The notes under the pieces are model-generated. The model was not told the origin of the DNA. It saw nothing but the letters and a program-made list of their open reading frames with translations, and did no database searches. A stretch of DNA of 64,000 bases from Adiantum capillus-veneris (lineage: Eukaryota; Streptophyta; Polypodiopsida; Polypodiales; Pteridaceae): the NCBI GenBank assembly GCA_014529385.2, contig CM043943.1, forward strand, positions 105,124,355 to 105,188,354, in the 5' to 3' direction. Positions 21,311 through 32,986 of this stretch are shown piece by piece (the first letter of the stretch is position 1; each line of letters starts with the position of its first letter). The translations under genes and the position numbers were made by a program.

Positions 21311-23221
21311 CAACTGGTGACATCAATCCGTTGACCCAATCCTATGTTGTCAAGTCATCAATTCCTCTCGCTTGTGTTTGTCTTATTGTTGAACCTCTCT
21401 CATCATGTGTGCTATGTATGCAAGCTTCCACCCTTTCTCATTTAGTTGTCTCATTAATTATCTCTGATACACAGTTGTCTCTATGTCCTCCTAAGTCATG
21501 GTGGTTTTTTTTTTGAATCCTAAAGATAGGCATAGCCCCTTCAACCTTCCTAAAGATGTACACTATCTTGTTATCTTGAAGGGTTACATGTCCTCGGTTT
21601 TTTACCCACAATATCTCATTTGAATCCACATTTTTCTAATAGAATAATTCTGAGCACTCATTGTCTACTTTGATTGGAAACTGATTTTCAATCTTATTTT
21701 CCCATTTGTCCACAATGTTTAGGTTTTCTACTATGACATACCCTTAGAATCCATGTAGGATCCTCCTTGTTTATTAATTTAAATTTCTTGTTCAAAATCT
21801 ATTTCATGGTCATCGATTTGTACACTGGGTTTATCTTTTGCATTTAGGTAGATATACACTCCATGATCAGTTTGTTAAGATGTAAAGAAATCTCAGAGTT
21901 ATGTCTGAACCACCAATCCCTTAAGGTGTTCCATTGGCACTAAAGAAGTTTTCAAGTTGTATCTGAGTACGTATCTAGTACTCCTTCAAAGATAGGAGAC
22001 AACCTATCCCCTTGGTTTATATCTCTTTCATTGATGCTCGATTGACATTCTCACAAAAAGTCTCAAGATTTCCCTACACTCTACCAAATCTAAGTTTCAT
22101 AAAGATTCACAATGAATTATCAAATAGCAGCAAACCTACTGGACTAATCTTTGGTTATTTCCCTGCCACTAACTCCAAATCACTAAAAATTGCACTTCAA
22201 GAAATATGTGACTCCAAAAGTGTCGAACTAGAAAAACTTATCCCAATACTACAATCGTTTTCACTTAGAACGTTTGGAAAATTTTCTAAAATTTCTCTTT
22301 CAAGCCCTATCACTATTAGGAAGACCTAATAGTTGAATGTCCAAATTTATGTATTTTTCCAACCTTTTAGACTCGTTCAAGGTTGGTCAAATGGAAATTA
22401 TATCCTCCCCTTGAGTTTCAGTGAATTTGGATCTCAAGTTTGGATTTTATCACAAGATTTGCAAATTTTAAAAGATCTCGAATTGTTTTGAAAGTTTTTC
22501 TCTATCTATAGCTCCAAAGTCTTTCAATATTGGTCAATAACTTTCAAATGTCAAGTACTAGCTTTAGGAAACCAAAAATTTAGGGTGATATCAACTATCA
22601 AGAACGCCTAATAGTGGCCTCACTCAAGGATTCATTTTGTTTGTAATTTTGAGACTAATTACAGCTTGTACACAGTGTTTAGGTCTCACATTATGTGTGC
22701 TTAATAGTGACCTTAATGATTTTGATACAGACTCATCGACCTTAATAATTTTGATACAAACTCATCCAATTTCAGCACATATGAGATCCTGACAAATTTT
22801 TCCTTACCCTACTCCTATTGAAATGGTAAAATAATTTTAGTTTTCCCTTCCTAACTGGGTAACATCCTTACCAACTTGACACAAGTCTCAAGGACCATCC
22901 ACCATCCCTATCCTAACTATCCTAAAGCTACCAAGGTCTCTAGCAAGTTTGCACACTCAAATTTACTACAAGACTAGATGATGACATATTAGATGTCCCT
23001 ATGATATCAAATCTCCATTCTAACACTTGGAAATATTGCTCCTAAAAGCAATATTCTATTTTTAGCAAGTCAATTTGGACGTCAGAAGCACTTAATAGCT
23101 TCCTCTAAGCATGCTCTATTCACCACTGAGCTCACAATCATCTTGTAGACATACACACTTTAAAACACTTGGTGGTGGATGCAAGCAAAAGGTAAGAGAA
23201 AAGAATTTGTAGATAGATTTT
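21311..23221 (+). other. AT-rich spacer, no gene recognised
   Basis: About 1.9 kb without domain-bearing frames. A 105-residue frame (22012-22329) has no recognisable motif. A 29-bp imperfect tandem duplication (CCTTAATGATTTTGATACAG start) lies at 22711-22768. Probably old transposon debris. Confidence 0.4.
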
Positions 23222-23439
23222 TGTTACCATACCTGTGGTAGCTATATGTGTGAACACACTTAGGACCATCGGGGCACTTTTTCCCTCACTAGAAAGTTTT
23301 TTTTCCCATTCTTTGTATATACACATATCCCTCTGGGGCTACCTTATCTTTCTATTTTCACACTAATAAATACACTCTATTTTTTGTTCCTTGAGCTTCT
23401 TCATCTTCTCCATGCATCCCTGTAACCCTAATTCTAATA
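23222..23439 (+). repeat. 5' LTR of an old copia copy
   Basis: Starts TGTTACCATACCTGTGG and is clearly homologous over its whole length to the 227-bp LTRs at 46398-46624 and 51369-51595, with many substitutions. It is followed by TTGGTATTAGAG, a decayed version of the TGGTATCAGAGC initiator-tRNA-Met primer site. Confidence 0.9.
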
Positions 23440-23720
23440 ATTGGTATTAGAGTAGGTAATGTCCTCGTGGTATCATTGCCAACACCCCGCCACTCACGTT
23501 CTCAAATTTTTGCAAGCTTTGGCAAGTGTCAGCATGTCCACTAGTACTTTGGGACATCTTATAAATCTTGATGTACTCAAAATTATGATTCGAGCTCATT
23601 TTGGCCTCCCTTTACACTACAAGCAATACTATGTAAGAAATTTTGTCCTTTTGTTGTCAGCGAAAATTTCTACAAAACACGTCTCTTACAGTCCTCTTTG
23701 AGTTATGCTATATAGCACGT

Positions 23721-25734
23721 TGTCGAGAAAGTAGCGGTCTTGCCAGGAAAGCACCGGGCTTATGGCTGTGAGAGTTTGTGAGAGAACTCAACAAAAACTA
23801 TATGAAGGAATTAAACCATAGATGCCATGAAGGCTAGGGTTTGGAAAGAAGTGCAATCAAAGAAGACCCACTCTTTCTCTCTTGCACTCACACACACAAA
23901 GAAAGAACACAAAAGAGAATGTCAAAACAACACAAAGATGAAAACATCAAGGCTATGGTCATATCGTATCATGGGTAGTATGAAACGGTTAATAGATGAG
24001 TAAATGGAATTCAATCTTGGCTGACCAAATAGGCTACGAATTGTTCTTTGGAATTGTAGTTTTGTGCTTACCGTAGTATATATATTTTGTCTAGTGATTG
24101 GGATTAATTGTGTGTACAAATCCTCTTGGTTCATAGCAAGCTAACTACGTTTATATCACAAGAAAAATTATATTCTATGAGAGGTAGTATAATAGGGTCC
24201 AGTGATAGAAGTATTTCATTGATCCTTTCTGGGCCAAAGAGAAACACTATACGTTGTTGAAAGTGTATTTTACGGCTAATCCATACGTTAATTCTAATAG
24301 ATTGTACAAAGTGAAAGCGATAGAAATGATCATCATGTGGGTTATTCATCTAGGATAGTATGTGAGAAATGTAGATATGAGAGAAGTGAAGAGATGAGAA
24401 TTTTCCCTCCCAAGCCCTATTCTTGCCCGTAGGCAATAAGGATACTGCGGGGAGAGATGTACCTGTAGCAAAGAGAACCTAAAATTTGTAGAGAGGATGA
24501 ATTACTAAGAGTGAGAGAGATAGATTTGGTTAAGGAGATAATATTAGATATATATATATATATGTTGGATTAGAGATGAAAGAGAAAACAACAAGAAATC
24601 AAGAAAACATCAATGTAGAACACATCTTATTTGACAAACCCTTTGGCACCATTATTGATGGAGAGAGAAGAAGAGTGGAGAATTCCACTTTGATTGAGAC
24701 ACCAAGTGCAAGACCTTATTTGATTAGAGTTGATCTTCCAAGGATAGCGTACAAGAATGGCTAGTCTTCCTCTAGGAGAAAGTGTAGGCTTAGGCGTATA
24801 TTAATGGCTAAGTATAATTAAGCATTACTACACACTCCCTCATGAATTCCTCTCATCAATGGATTGAATGCTTGAGTTTCTTTTCAAGGAAGAAGAGGTC
24901 CCCTTTTATAGGTGAAGGGAACCCCCAAGGGTTTACACAAGAAGAGAGGAGCCAGTGTGAATAGGAATTGGAAAAGTTGGAAATGAGCTGTCCCTGCATG
25001 ATGTGGGCAGAATGGGGTCCAGTATTTTGATCATATCTCCTCAACCGTGGCTCCAAAAAAAAAAGTAAAAATATGGGCAGAAACTTCAGCTCATTATCTA
25101 CGATTTTCATTTTAAAATCATTTTCCAATTCGGATTGGAACCTTGTGTAAAAAATTCATCAAAATAGGATCCATTTTTGGCAGCAAAAGTCTTCCCGTTG
25201 TCCCCTTAGCCTAGACTTTCATTTAATTCCAAAGGACACCTCATGCCATATGAAAGCATGACATTGCTCCTTGACAAAGTTTTGTAATCATGCTTGCAAT
25301 AATGCATTAAAATAAGTGTATCTTTGAAATCATGCCACCTAGTGTCCCACTAGGATTTGATTCCCTCCTAGTAGCTATTTAAAAAGAAATATAAGAAAAA
25401 TATGAAAAATACATAGAATATATATATATTAGAGTTTACCCTAGATATAGAATCTAGCTAGGGTGTGAGATGATAATGAGATAGTAGAAATAAAGAATCA
25501 ATGCTTTTTGCCCAAGTTAAAGAGACGGAGCTATTGACGCTTTTTCCATAGTATTTTCTGATGGTAAAGTAAGAATAGGTTACCCTTGAGATAAATAATA
25601 GGATGAGATAGAAAGCTTATTATTATACTTAAATATGCATATGTACATTATAGAAAAGATAATTATGTATCTAAAAAATTACAAGATAACTCTTGTAGGA
25701 TGCGTTCCCACTATGTACGTGTCACAACACGACA
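23721..25734 (-). repeat. 3' LTR of the non-autonomous element
   Basis: 2,014 bp, TGTCGAG start and ACGACA end on the plus strand. Contains a minus-strand TATA box at 24902-24912 (CCTATAAAAGG), an AT run near 24552 and a CA run near 23886. Short minus-strand frames of 70, 72 and 90 residues recur in both LTRs only because the LTRs are near-identical. Confidence 0.92.
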
Positions 25735-25749
25735 TCCACCCCCTCTAAA
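25735..25749 (-). promoter_or_regulatory. Polypurine tract
   Basis: The minus strand reads TTTAGAGGGGGTGGA immediately before the TGTCG start of the 3' LTR, the expected site for plus-strand DNA priming. Confidence 0.8.
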
Positions 25750-25935
25750 CCTGCACATCCTCCGTCATGTGCCAATCTCATGGTAACTTGTGAAAGCAGT
25801 TGTATCCCCTGTCATCCCATGACCTCCTCCACGATTATATGGGTAACTCAAAAACTTGTATTGTACTAAGCATTGAGATTCTCTGCATCTTTTAATTCCT
25901 CTCGGATCAGAAGAAATTGTTATATACATCTGTCT

Positions 25936-26651
25936 CTAAAACATTTGTAACAAATCTCCATTATGGGCAAAATCTTCATGAAGTAGAGACATAAGTTCCT
26001 CATCCTCCTCTTCAAAAACCACTTCCAGGCTTCTGGTAATATACTTAAAAGATTTTTGAAACTGCACTTTAACCTTCTCACCAACCTCTAAATCCATATG
26101 TACCTCTTTCGCATAGAAGTCTGAATTTGCATCTTCATTCTCAAAAGAATCCTCTAGATAGCCTTTCTCAACATCGAGAGAAACCTCAGAAATATGCATG
26201 GTAAACCTCTCATCAATTCTCTCACCTTTTACCAAATACCTCTCCAGCTTTACATCATAAAACTTTGCATACCTCTCAAATATGGTGTTTAATTCCCTCT
26301 CCAAATCATCCTGGTAGGTATGCTCCCCGTCACTTGTAATCAACTGCTCAAAAACCTCCTTGGAGTTAGTCTCTGACACAATATCTTCACCCCTTCTTCC
26401 TTTTTGACCCATCGCTAAATTATCTTCAACTGAATCATGTCTCCACTTATATAGGGAGAACACTTCTTCATTACATGACTCTGGTGTCAGCATAGAGCTA
26501 GCATCCTCTTCTTGCTAAATTATCTTCAACTAAATCATGTCTCCACTTATATAGGGAGAACACTTCTTCATTACATGACTCTGGTGTCAGCATAGAGCTA
26601 GCATCCTCTTCTTGCTTCAAGGCATCACCATGTATACCCTTCCTATCCATA
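25936..26651 (-). pseudogene. Second acidic ORF, split by a 100-bp tandem duplication
   Basis: An ATG at 26651 opens a frame that runs into stops because 100 bp (26414-26513) are repeated directly at 26514-26613. The second copy of the repeat restarts a 185-residue frame (26493-25936) beginning MLTPESCNEEVFSLYKW and ending in EEEDEELMSLLHEDFAHNG. Without the duplication the two would be one frame of about 200 residues. It contains YQDDLERELNTIFERYAKFY and MHISEVSLDVEKGYLEDSF; no known domain recognised. Its Glu-richness resembles the tail of ORF1, from which it is separated by a single stop region. Confidence 0.6.
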
Positions 26652-26671
26652 GCAGATAGATGCTCACAAAC

Positions 26672-28162
26672 TTACTTGCAATTTATACCCTGTGACACAA
26701 GACCTAAATACCTTTTATGCCTCAGATATTGTTTGCATACCTGCAAGCAACCCTGTATAGTAGGCACTTTATGGAAAGCATCTTTATTTGCATCTTCACA
26801 CAGATAAGAAATATCACCCCAATCACAGACCATATCCCAAGAGGTTTCTTGCTCTTCTACTCTATCCTCTGATGTCACTTCAACCTGTATAGCATAACCA
26901 AACACATCTCTATCTTTGATTTGTGAATCTTGAAGATTCATAGCTTCATCCGCAGAACCCCAATCCTCATGCAGAGAATCTACATCTGTCATTCCTTCCT
27001 CTACCATGGAATTGTGAAAGCTTGCTGCATCTAGCTCTAAATAAGGCACAATTTCATGAGTCATCTGCATCACATCTGCTACCTCATATATACAAGACAT
27101 ACATATTACTCTGTCAATGCACTCCTCTTCTTCCACCTCATCTAGCTGAGGTACTTCACAATCCGCAATGCTACTAGCAAAGCTATACTCACAAAGGAAG
27201 ATATTTTCAGTCACCCCCTCTAAATTAGCACTTTCGCAGCTAGGCATATCCATTTGGGTAGTACCACATACATCAAACTTGCATAGGAAAGCATTGATAA
27301 TGGCTTCTTCATCCTGGTATATGTCTTCAGTATAGGCATCCGGCTCTTCTAAACTTGGTAAAAGTTCCTGGATCTGCTCAAAAGTAGATTGTAGCACATC
27401 ACTAATATAGCCTTCTTCCACCTGTTTTCCCTTCACATCTTCTGTCAAAACCATAGCATCCTCATCCTTGTATATACACTCATGTGCATCTTCAAATGAA
27501 TCAAAAGGAGCGTCCAAATCATCTATCATAGCCGACGAGTTTGCATCATCCTCTAAGTTGCTTTGAGCTGTTTCAGGCGCTTGGATAGCGTCATGAGAGT
27601 CATTATCTTGAGATACGAAGGTTATAAGACCCAAACGTGCATAAATAGCTTGCACTATGTCTACTTCATCTGCATACAATAAATTTGCATCTTGCAAAAG
27701 ATATGCATCTATTACTGCTTCTAAATTGGCCTGTATGGATGTGTTGACACTTGCATGGCTTACAGGAGACACCAACTCTAGCTGGTCACATCCACTTCCA
27801 CTCTGCCCCATCTCTTGGTCTTGATGTTCCAAGCATACCTGTGTTATAGCTGTAGAAAACTCACCCCAATTGCTTACATATACACTTGCATAGTCTTGAA
27901 CTTGGTGCTTGAAATCATCACTCGCAAGTTCAACAAATGCTGCAATCATCCGAGATTCTGGAATTGCTTGAAGCCTCATCTCTGTCACATAGCACTCAAG
28001 ATATCCTTCTGGATCATAGCCTTCCAATATATTAAGCTCATTATATACGGATTGCATAGCGCTTTCAATCGCTTTTTGAATCCGGTCTTCTTCTTCAAGC
28101 CATTTGCATCTGTCTGCAAGCTCTTTCATTTCAGCATATAGCTGCTCCACTTTGCTAGCCAT
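26672..28162 (-). CDS. Gag-like ORF1 of the non-autonomous element, acidic C-terminus
   Basis: A 496-residue open frame whose ATG lies 49 bp inside the 5' LTR. The N-terminus is a Glu/Lys-rich helix (VEQLYAEMKELADRCKWLEE), followed by a gag-like block: ILEGYDPEGYLECYVTEMRL, then IPESRMIAAFVELASDDF, KHQVQDY and NWGEFSTAITQVCLE. This order (GxDPExYL, hydrophobic helix, W-x-EF) is that of gypsy-type gag domains. The remaining 350 residues are strongly acidic with recurring LYADE/IYKDE/IYQDE motifs and no CCHC knuckle. Absence of stops suggests it was intact at insertion. Gag similarity is moderate; the acidic half is unrecognised. Confidence 0.7.
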   Translation of the reverse strand: MASKVEQLYAEMKELADRCKWLEEEDRIQKAIESAMQSVYNELNILEGYDPEGYLECYVTEMRLQAIPESRMIAAFVELASDDFKHQVQDYASVYVSNWGEFSTAITQVCLEHQDQEMGQSGSGCDQLELVSPVSHASVNTSIQANLEAVIDAYLLQDANLLYADEVDIVQAIYARLGLITFVSQDNDSHDAIQAPETAQSNLEDDANSSAMIDDLDAPFDSFEDAHECIYKDEDAMVLTEDVKGKQVEEGYISDVLQSTFEQIQELLPSLEEPDAYTEDIYQDEEAIINAFLCKFDVCGTTQMDMPSCESANLEGVTENIFLCEYSFASSIADCEVPQLDEVEEEECIDRVICMSCIYEVADVMQMTHEIVPYLELDAASFHNSMVEEGMTDVDSLHEDWGSADEAMNLQDSQIKDRDVFGYAIQVEVTSEDRVEEQETSWDMVCDWGDISYLCEDANKDAFHKVPTIQGCLQVCKQYLRHKRYLGLVSQGINCK

Positions 28163-28187
28163 CTTTATGTACTCTCACCCCAGCTTA

Positions 28188-28205
28188 TTCGCGTCGGGTT
28201 CACCA
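28188..28205 (-). promoter_or_regulatory. Primer-binding-site-like sequence
   Basis: Six bases inside the 5' LTR the minus strand reads TGGTGAACCCGACGCGAA. It starts with the TGG expected to pair with a tRNA 3' CCA end. I do not assign the tRNA; it is clearly not the TGGTATCAGAGC (initiator Met) type used by the copia and chromovirus elements here. Confidence 0.6.
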
Positions 28206-28211
28206 AAAATA

Positions 28212-30225
28212 TGTCGAGAGAGTAGCGGTCTTGTCAGGAAAGCACCGGGCTTATGGCTGTGAGAGTTTGTGAGAGAACTCAACAAAAACTATATGAAGGA
28301 ATTAAACCATAGATGCCATTGAGGCTAGGGTTTGGAAAGAAGTGTAATCAAAGAAGACCCACTCTTTCTCTCTTGCACTCACACACACAAAGAAAGAACA
28401 CAAAAGAGAATGTCAAAACAACACAAAGATGAAAACATCAAGGCTATGGTCATATCGTATCATGGGTAGTATGACAGGGTTAATAGATGAGTTAATGGCA
28501 TTCAATCTTGGCTGACCAAATAGGCTACGAATTGTTCTTTGGAATTGTAGCTTTGTGCTTACCGTAGTGTATATATTTTGTCTAGTGATTGGGATTAATT
28601 GTGTGTACAAATCCTCTTGGTTCATAGCAAGATAACTACGCTTACATCAAAAGAAAAATTATATTCTATGAGAGGTAGTATAATAGGGTCCGGTGATAGA
28701 AGTATTTCATTGATCCTTTCTGGGCCAAAGAGAAACACTATACGTTGTTGAAAGTGTATTTTACGGCTAATCCATACGTTAATTCTAATAGATTGTACAA
28801 AGTGAAAGCGATAGAAATGATCATCATGTGGGTTATTCATCTAGGATAGTATGTGAGAAATGTAGATATGAGAGAAGTGAAGAGATGAGAATTTTCCCTC
28901 CCAAGCCCTATTCTTGCCCGTAGGCAATAAGGATACTGCGGGGAGAGATGTACCTGTAGCAAAGAGAACCTAAAATTTGTAGAGAGGATGAATTACTAAG
29001 AGTGAGAGAGATAGATTTGGTTAAGGAGATAATATTAGATATATATATATATATGTTGGATTAGAGATGAAAAAGAAAACAATAAGAAATCAAGAAAAGA
29101 TCAATGTAGAACACATCTTATTTGACAAACCCTTTGGCACCATTATTGATGGAGAGAGAAGAAGAGTGGAGAATTCCACTTTGATTGAGACACCAAGTGC
29201 AAGACCTTATTTGATTAGAGTTGATCTTCCAAGGATAGCGTACAAGAATGGCTAGTCTTCCTCTAGGAGAAAGTGTAGGCTTAGGCGTATATTAATGGCT
29301 AAGTATAATTAAGCATTACTACACACTCCCTCATGAATTCCTCTCATCAATGGATTGAATGCTTGAGTTTCTTTTCAAGGAAGAAGAGGTCCCCTTTTAT
29401 AGGTGAAGGGAACCCCCAAGGGTTTACACAAGAAGAGAGGAGCCAGTGTGAATAGGAATTGGAAAAGTTGGAAATGAGCTGTCCCTGCATGATGTGGGCA
29501 GAATGGGGTCCAGTATTTTGATCATATCTCCTCAACCGTGGCTCCAAAAAAAAAAGTAAAAATATTGGCAGAAACTTCAGCTCATTATCTACGATTTTCA
29601 TTTTAAAATCATTTTCCAATTCGGATTGGAACCTTGTGTAAAAAATTCATCAAAATAGGGTCCATTTTTGGCAGCAAAAGTCTTCCCGTGGTCCCCTTAG
29701 CCTAGACTTTCATTTAATTCCAAAGGACACCTCATGCCATATGAAAGCATGACATTGCTCCTTGACAAAGTTTTGTAATCATGCTTGCAATAATGCATTA
29801 AAATAAGTGTATCTTTGAAATCATGCCACCTAGTGTCCCACTAGGATTTGATTCCCTCCTAGTAGCTATTTAAAAAGAAATATAAGAAAAATATGAAAAA
29901 TACATAGAATATATATATATTGGAGTTTACCCTAGATATAGGATCTAGCTAGGGTGTGAGATGATAATGAGATAGTAGAAATAAAGAATCAATGTTTTTT
30001 GCCCAAGTTAAAGAGACGGAGCTATTGACGCTTTTTCCATAGTATTTTCTGATGGTAAAGTAAGAATAGGTTACCCTTGAGATAAATAATAGGATGAGAT
30101 AGAAAGCTTATTATTATACTTAAATATGCATATGTACATTATAGAAAAGATAATTATGTATCTAAAAAATTACAAGATAACTCTTGTAGGATGCGTTCCC
30201 ACTATGTACGTGTCACAACACGACA
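28212..30225 (-). repeat. 5' LTR of the non-autonomous element
   Basis: 2,014 bp, the same length as its partner with no net indels. The equivalent TATA box is at 29393-29403, which in minus-strand sense lies about 820 bp into the LTR and would start transcription toward the internal ORFs. Confidence 0.92.
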
Positions 30226-30291
30226 ACGTGTTAGTCTTACTTTATTTTTCCTCTTTCGGGGTAGTTTTTACATTAGGTGTAATCGCTCGCC

Positions 30292-32000
30292 ATGGCTGAC
30301 AACAACATAGATGTTTTCAAGATGTTTGTCGCTAAGGAAAAATTGGATGGGTATAGATACTGAATGTCGTCTTACTACTTACAATGAGCTTCTAGAATGT
30401 TGTACACGACATTGATGTACGTCCACCTTCTATGGATACAGGCTCTATTGAGGATGTTGCAAGTTCTAGCAGATATGTTGCTGCTAGGGTTGTTTTGCCT
30501 ACAGATGAGCAATCTCATCAAGAAGTTAGAGATGCACATGCTCATGTATTGATTTGATTATATGTGACGTGCATTATTTATCCTCAAATTTTCTTAGCCA
30601 AATCAACAAAATAGGATTGGGATACTCTAGGTAGTCTTTATGCAAGTCACACATGAGGATAAAATTGCATTGCTACATAAAGAGCTAGTCAAAGATTATG
30701 CAAGAGGAAGATGACATGGAAAATTTTCTTGTTGATATCATGGATATCAATGAGAAACTCATTTTTGCAGGCGAAGTTATTTTTGAGAGTTCACTTGTAT
30801 AGAATGTTCTCAATGCGTTTCGAGACTCTTATGAAACACAAACTTTTGCTAGTAGTGGGAGACTTATGATCCAAGAGAACCCTCAAGATTTCGAATTTGA
30901 TGCATTATGCACATTCCTATTATGGAAGTCCCTTCAAAGAAAGAACATGGCTAAATAGCATGCAATTGAACATGAGTTTTTTGTTGCTCAAAGAGGAAGT
31001 GGTAACGGTAATGCAAGCACTTATCAAGGTTCTTCTATAAGTAACATATTACTCATGTCTTGTGCTTGTATTGATAGCAACTCGTCTAGGAATTATGGTG
31101 AAAAAGACAAGAAGAAGATGAAGATGTGTTACCATTATTGCAAGGCTAAGGATCACTTGATAAAGCAATGTGCTAAGCTAAAGGCCAAAGAAGCGAAGAA
31201 GAAAGAAGTTGGATCTACTATTAGTGCAACTATTGAAATATATTCTATAAATGGAGATTGTGATGTTGATGTAGATGCAGATGGGCATTTAGTGCAAAGT
31301 TTACTTATGACAATTTTGTCCATGATGCACGTATATCAATTGCTATAGAGTCACATGTTTGGTACTTTGATAGTGGTGCTACAAAGCACATTACTTTGCA
31401 TCGTGACTTGTTTGTCTCTCTCTCACAGGAATACGATCATTCATGCCAACACTGCCTCTTATCCGATCAAGGGAGTTTAAAAGATTGTGCTATTTGTTGT
31501 TGCAAATTGTAGTTCTTTCACATTTGTTAATGCACTTTATGTACCAGGGAACCTTTTTGCTATATCTACACTTGCAAGACTTGGTCTTGTTGTCAAATTT
31601 GTGGATGACATATGTACAATTCATGATCTCATTTCTAGTGATGAAATTGTTGCATCTGGAATTTTGTGTTGTGGACTATATAAGCTCACTTTTTATGACA
31701 AGTGTAGGCAAAATTTTGCAAATGTAGTTGAGGATTCAAAAGTCGTTTCAGATGCAAAACTTTGGCATGCACGTTTTGGGAATTTGAATTTTGCCGATTT
31801 GCGCTTCGTTTGCAAAAATTTGATACAATTTCTTCTTTACCGCCTCTTGAAGCAACTTCTAAGCATGTTTGTGAAGGCTTTATTTTGGATAAGATGCAAT
31901 GTTCTAAGTTTCCAAATTATAGTTTAGTAAGGGCTACATGCACGTTATGTTCATATGATGTTAGTGGGCCTATACAAACTCCATCCTTGGGTAATTCCTT
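30292..32000 (+). pseudogene. Copia gag-protease-integrase relic
   Basis: Starts at ATG 30292 with MADNNIDVFKMF, matching the Gag start of the young copy at 46987. Recognisable pieces are the zinc knuckle YHYCKAKDHLIKQC (near 31130), the protease-region VWYFDSGATKHIT (near 31355) and the pre-integrase segment up to about 31990, ending in a TPSLGN block. Numerous stops and indels make it non-functional. Confidence 0.85.
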
Positions 32001-32944
32001 CAGAGGAATCCCAAACTCCAAATGAACTTTTTCGAGCGATGATGAAATCGAGCGAGTTAGTGAGAGGCACTCAATCAAAATACACATAGCCAAGAGTTTT
32101 TGCAAGTCACTCGTTTCTTTAAATCACTCATTTCTTCACTTGAGAGACTAAATAAATTGACCCTCATTTCTTTAAATCACTCATTTCTTCACTTGAGAGA
32201 CTAAATAAATTGACCCTAAACCTCCTAAAATGGTGGTTAAATTTAAGAATGGATATGCTAGGCAAGAGGTAGGTGCTAGCAAGCTTGACATTGGATAACT
32301 CTTGAGGTGCAAAAATTTTTGGGGGACAGAAGCTATAACATTTATTTTTTTGGGGGGCATCTCTCTCTCTCTCTCTGTGTGTCTCTCTCTCTCTCTAAGC
32401 TTGCTTATAGAAAACTTGTGATGAGTAGGTGACGGAAAGTGTTTCCACCCAACTCTTAACGATGTGTGGCCTTATTGGAGAGGCAAGGTGAGATTGTTAT
32501 TTTACAGAAGACACGGTGAGGCCTTGCTAGTTGCGGGCTACTATTGGTTAAAGATAGGGTGGCAATCAAAATTGCTCACAAATTTTTTCTGGCAAGAGAT
32601 GCAATCATTCCATCTAGCTTCTGCTCTCTCTCTCTCTCTCTCTCTCATTGTATAATTAAAAAAATCTCCCTCAAAGGGCTGCATCGAGGAAGACCTTTGA
32701 AGGAGTTTTTTTTTTAAGTACACATTGAAGAAAAAAACCCTCTCCTGCAATGGTGGTGCCTTTGGTTGGTTTGTGCGTCTGCTCTGGGAGAAGTAGAGAA
32801 ATCTCGCAACACTCTGCCTTAAGAAATCAAGATGGAGCTAGTAGGTCCTGCCAATTTTACTTTTGGATTGAATTAGAGGGTATCTTTGAAGATACCCTCT
32901 TTGACATCAAAAGAAAAGTTGATTAAGGCAAGGATCTCAACGCG

Positions 32945-32986
<42 letters not shown>

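Larger units (their letters stand above)
23721..30225 (-). mobile_element. Non-autonomous LTR retrotransposon with gag-like ORF
   Basis: Two direct repeats of exactly 2,014 bp (23721-25734 and 28212-30225) bound a 2,477-bp internal region. The ends are TGTCG...CGACA and the element is flanked by ACGT at 23717-23720 and 30226-30229. A polypurine tract (25735-25749) and primer-like site (28188-28205) both show minus-strand orientation. Inside are a 496-residue gag-like ORF and a second acidic ORF; there is no protease, RT or integrase. I count roughly 26 LTR differences by eye (about 1.3%), so the insertion is fairly recent. It resembles the gag-only type of non-autonomous LTR element and must rely on enzymes from elsewhere. 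Confidence 0.88.
23222..32000 (+). mobile_element. Old, 3'-truncated copia copy split by a later LTR element
   Basis: LTR, primer site and 5' leader (23222-23720) match 46398-46920 of the young copia element. The match breaks at 23720, resumes at 30226 and ends near 32000 inside integrase. The 6,505 bp between are a separate element inserted with a 4-bp target duplication. The 3' half of the copia copy, including RT and the 3' LTR, is missing. Confidence 0.85.

Noticed and set aside
23922-25128. Minus-strand frames of 70, 72 and 90 residues found in both copies of the 2-kb LTR
   Set aside because: They recur only because the LTRs are near-identical. They have no domains, and several codons change freely between copies.
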